Assembly: GCA_964017065.1 (NCBI GenBank)
Contig: OZ024786.1
Coordinates: 151,501-215,500, forward strand
DNA length: 64,000 nucleotides
Origin: Haliclona indistincta
Lineage: Eukaryota > Porifera > Demospongiae > Haplosclerida > Chalinidae
Direction of reading: 5' to 3'
Part shown: piece after piece, positions 62,842 to 64,000 of the stretch
Layout of the letters: each line of letters starts with the position of its first letter
Position numbering within the stretch: position 1 is the first letter of the stretch
The notes under the pieces: generated by a model
What the model saw: only the letters and a program-made list of their open reading frames with translations
Databases searched by the model: none
What the model was told of the DNA's origin: nothing
Made by a program: the position numbers and the translations under genes

Positions 62842-64000
62842 TCAGTAGTATACAATCACTCGATCCTTTTCACTGACAAACAATCGACCTATCAGATCAG
62901 CCGTGATGTGCCGAGGGTGATTAAAACTAAAGCCGAAACTGTCACCGATATATCCAAGAAACTTTCCTTCACTAGTAAACATACTCACTGTATTACTGCC
63001 ATTTTCAGTCACATAAAGTATGTTATTAGCATCAATACACAGACCAAGTGGGCGATTCAACTGACCTCCTTCTTCTTTCCCTTTTTCTCCCTTACTGTCG
63101 ATGACGGCCAACAGCTCACCCCTGGGATTGAACTTCTGAACTCTGTTGTTGCCATAGTCTGCCACATAGACCATACCATCAGCATCAATGGCTATACCAC
63201 GTGGACAATTGAACTCTCCAGGTTGAGCTCCATAGACACTAAAGCAGTGAGAGTAGGTGAGGTCAGCATTGAGGACCTGGACACGATTGTTACTTTGCTC
63301 AGTAACAAAGATTTGTCCATTGTGATGAACAGCAACACTATCTGGACATACAAACTGCAATGGTTGAGATCCCTTACTGCCCACTGTAGCTATGAAGGCA
63401 CCCTCTGCTGTCAACACTTGTAGACGATGATTGAAGTAGTCAGCAACAACAATGCGACCATCTTGAGTCACTGCCACACCTTGTGGACGATGAAATTGCA
63501 CATTTCCTTTACCATACTGTCCAAAGGTCCAAATCTTTCCTCTCTTGGTAAGATTTATGATGGTGATGCAGTGTTTGCTAAATTCTGTCATAATGAGGTG
63601 ACCTTCCTTTGTGATGGCTAGTCCAAAAGGATCTGCCACATCAGTGAGTAATCCTGCCCTCCTGGGCATGACCTCTACATTGAGAGGTGTGTCAAGGATA
63701 TCGGTCCCTCCCACCTGCACCCTCAGCTGGTGGAGACCAGCAGTGGGAGGAGAATAGCGAATCTCAAACCTGCCTGGAGTCACTTGGTGTACGACACACT
63801 TGACAACTAGTGTGGGGTCAGCTACTGGAGAGAGCTGGCAGGAGACCTGCTCAGAGGAGAGAGGAGCTGCACTGCTAAGATCAAAGCTTGTTTTGTCACC
63901 AGTTGCCTTAAACTGCCCATACCTAACCACACTACCCAGACTGCGACATGCCTCTAGAACACTAGCGCTCTTTACAAACCTCACTCTGGTCTCCTCCAGT
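62842..64000 (-). CDS. Filamin-NHL (TRIM-type) protein, copy D, partial at window edge
   Basis: Open to the window edge: the frame continues upstream of the first visible methionine (63984) with LEETRVRF. Contains the end of a coiled-coil/linker, then a filamin/ABP280-type Ig repeat (about 63640-63870; VTPGRFEIRYSPPTAGLHQL, VQVGGTDILDTPLNVEV). Six NHL repeats follow (GVAVTQDGRIVVADYFNHRL, SVAVHHNGQIFVTEQSNNRV, GIAIDADGMVYVADYGNNRV). It represents the complete TRIM-NHL architecture (RING and B-box presumably outside the window) from which copies A-C lost their middle. An extra KGEKGKEEGG insertion lies between two blades. Confidence 0.9.
   Translation of the reverse strand, partial: LEETRVRFVKSASVLEACRSLGSVVRYGQFKATGDKTSFDLSSAAPLSSEQVSCQLSPVADPTLVVKCVVHQVTPGRFEIRYSPPTAGLHQLRVQVGGTDILDTPLNVEVMPRRAGLLTDVADPFGLAITKEGHLIMTEFSKHCITIINLTKRGKIWTFGQYGKGNVQFHRPQGVAVTQDGRIVVADYFNHRLQVLTAEGAFIATVGSKGSQPLQFVCPDSVAVHHNGQIFVTEQSNNRVQVLNADLTYSHCFSVYGAQPGEFNCPRGIAIDADGMVYVADYGNNRVQKFNPRGELLAVIDSKGEKGKEEGGQLNRPLGLCIDANNILYVTENGSNTVSMFTSEGKFLGYIGDSFGFSFNHPRHITADLIGRLFVSEKDRVIVYY

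Overview
The window looks like genome sequence from a demosponge such as Amphimedon. This is an inference from the gene content: a metazoan gene set, compact genes with many 30-80 nt GT-AG introns, an array of RING-NHL genes, an SRCR receptor, and dense small foldback elements. No ribosomal or mitochondrial marker is present to confirm it. All exon models were read by eye from splice sites, reading phase and recognised protein families.

Layout. 0.1-5.9 kb (+): 3' part of an ABCC4-like transporter. 6.1-17.3 kb (-): Golgi alpha-mannosidase II, its introns filled with minisatellites and foldback elements. 17.4-19.0 kb (+): AP-3 sigma, head-to-head with the mannosidase. 19.8-24.6 kb (-): a PRUNE2-like protein (DHH phosphoesterase plus BCH/CRAL-TRIO). 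24.7-27.6 kb (+): MESH1/HDDC3, head-to-head with PRUNE2. 28.4-29.8 kb (-): a membrane SRCR protein. 30.3-31.5 kb: a duplicated 3' gene end with a transposon in it. 33.1-39.8 kb (-): an Ig/FN3 receptor-like gene split by a young Ty3/Gypsy-type LTR retrotransposon. 39.8-44.4 kb: repeats and a MESH1 pseudogene. 44.9-46.0 kb and 57.0-64.0 kb (-): RING-NHL paralogues, some degenerate, with the last one open at the window edge. 46.6-53 kb: mobile-element graveyard (transposase fragment and TIR elements with 9-bp, 7-bp and TTAA duplications). 53.2-56.5 kb (-): the 3' part of an unidentified multi-exon gene.

Cellular themes are Golgi N-glycan trimming (MAN2A), endosomal/lysosomal sorting (AP-3), and nucleotide/phosphate hydrolysis (PRUNE, MESH1). 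Two gene pairs share divergent promoters of under 140 bp.

The most striking signal is structural. Several introns carry tandem arrays that start at, or consist of copies of, the 5' splice site. Identical minisatellite units occur in introns of unrelated genes. A family of foldback elements is interspersed throughout, and two of the insertions can be dated or delimited by clean target duplications or a paralogous empty site.
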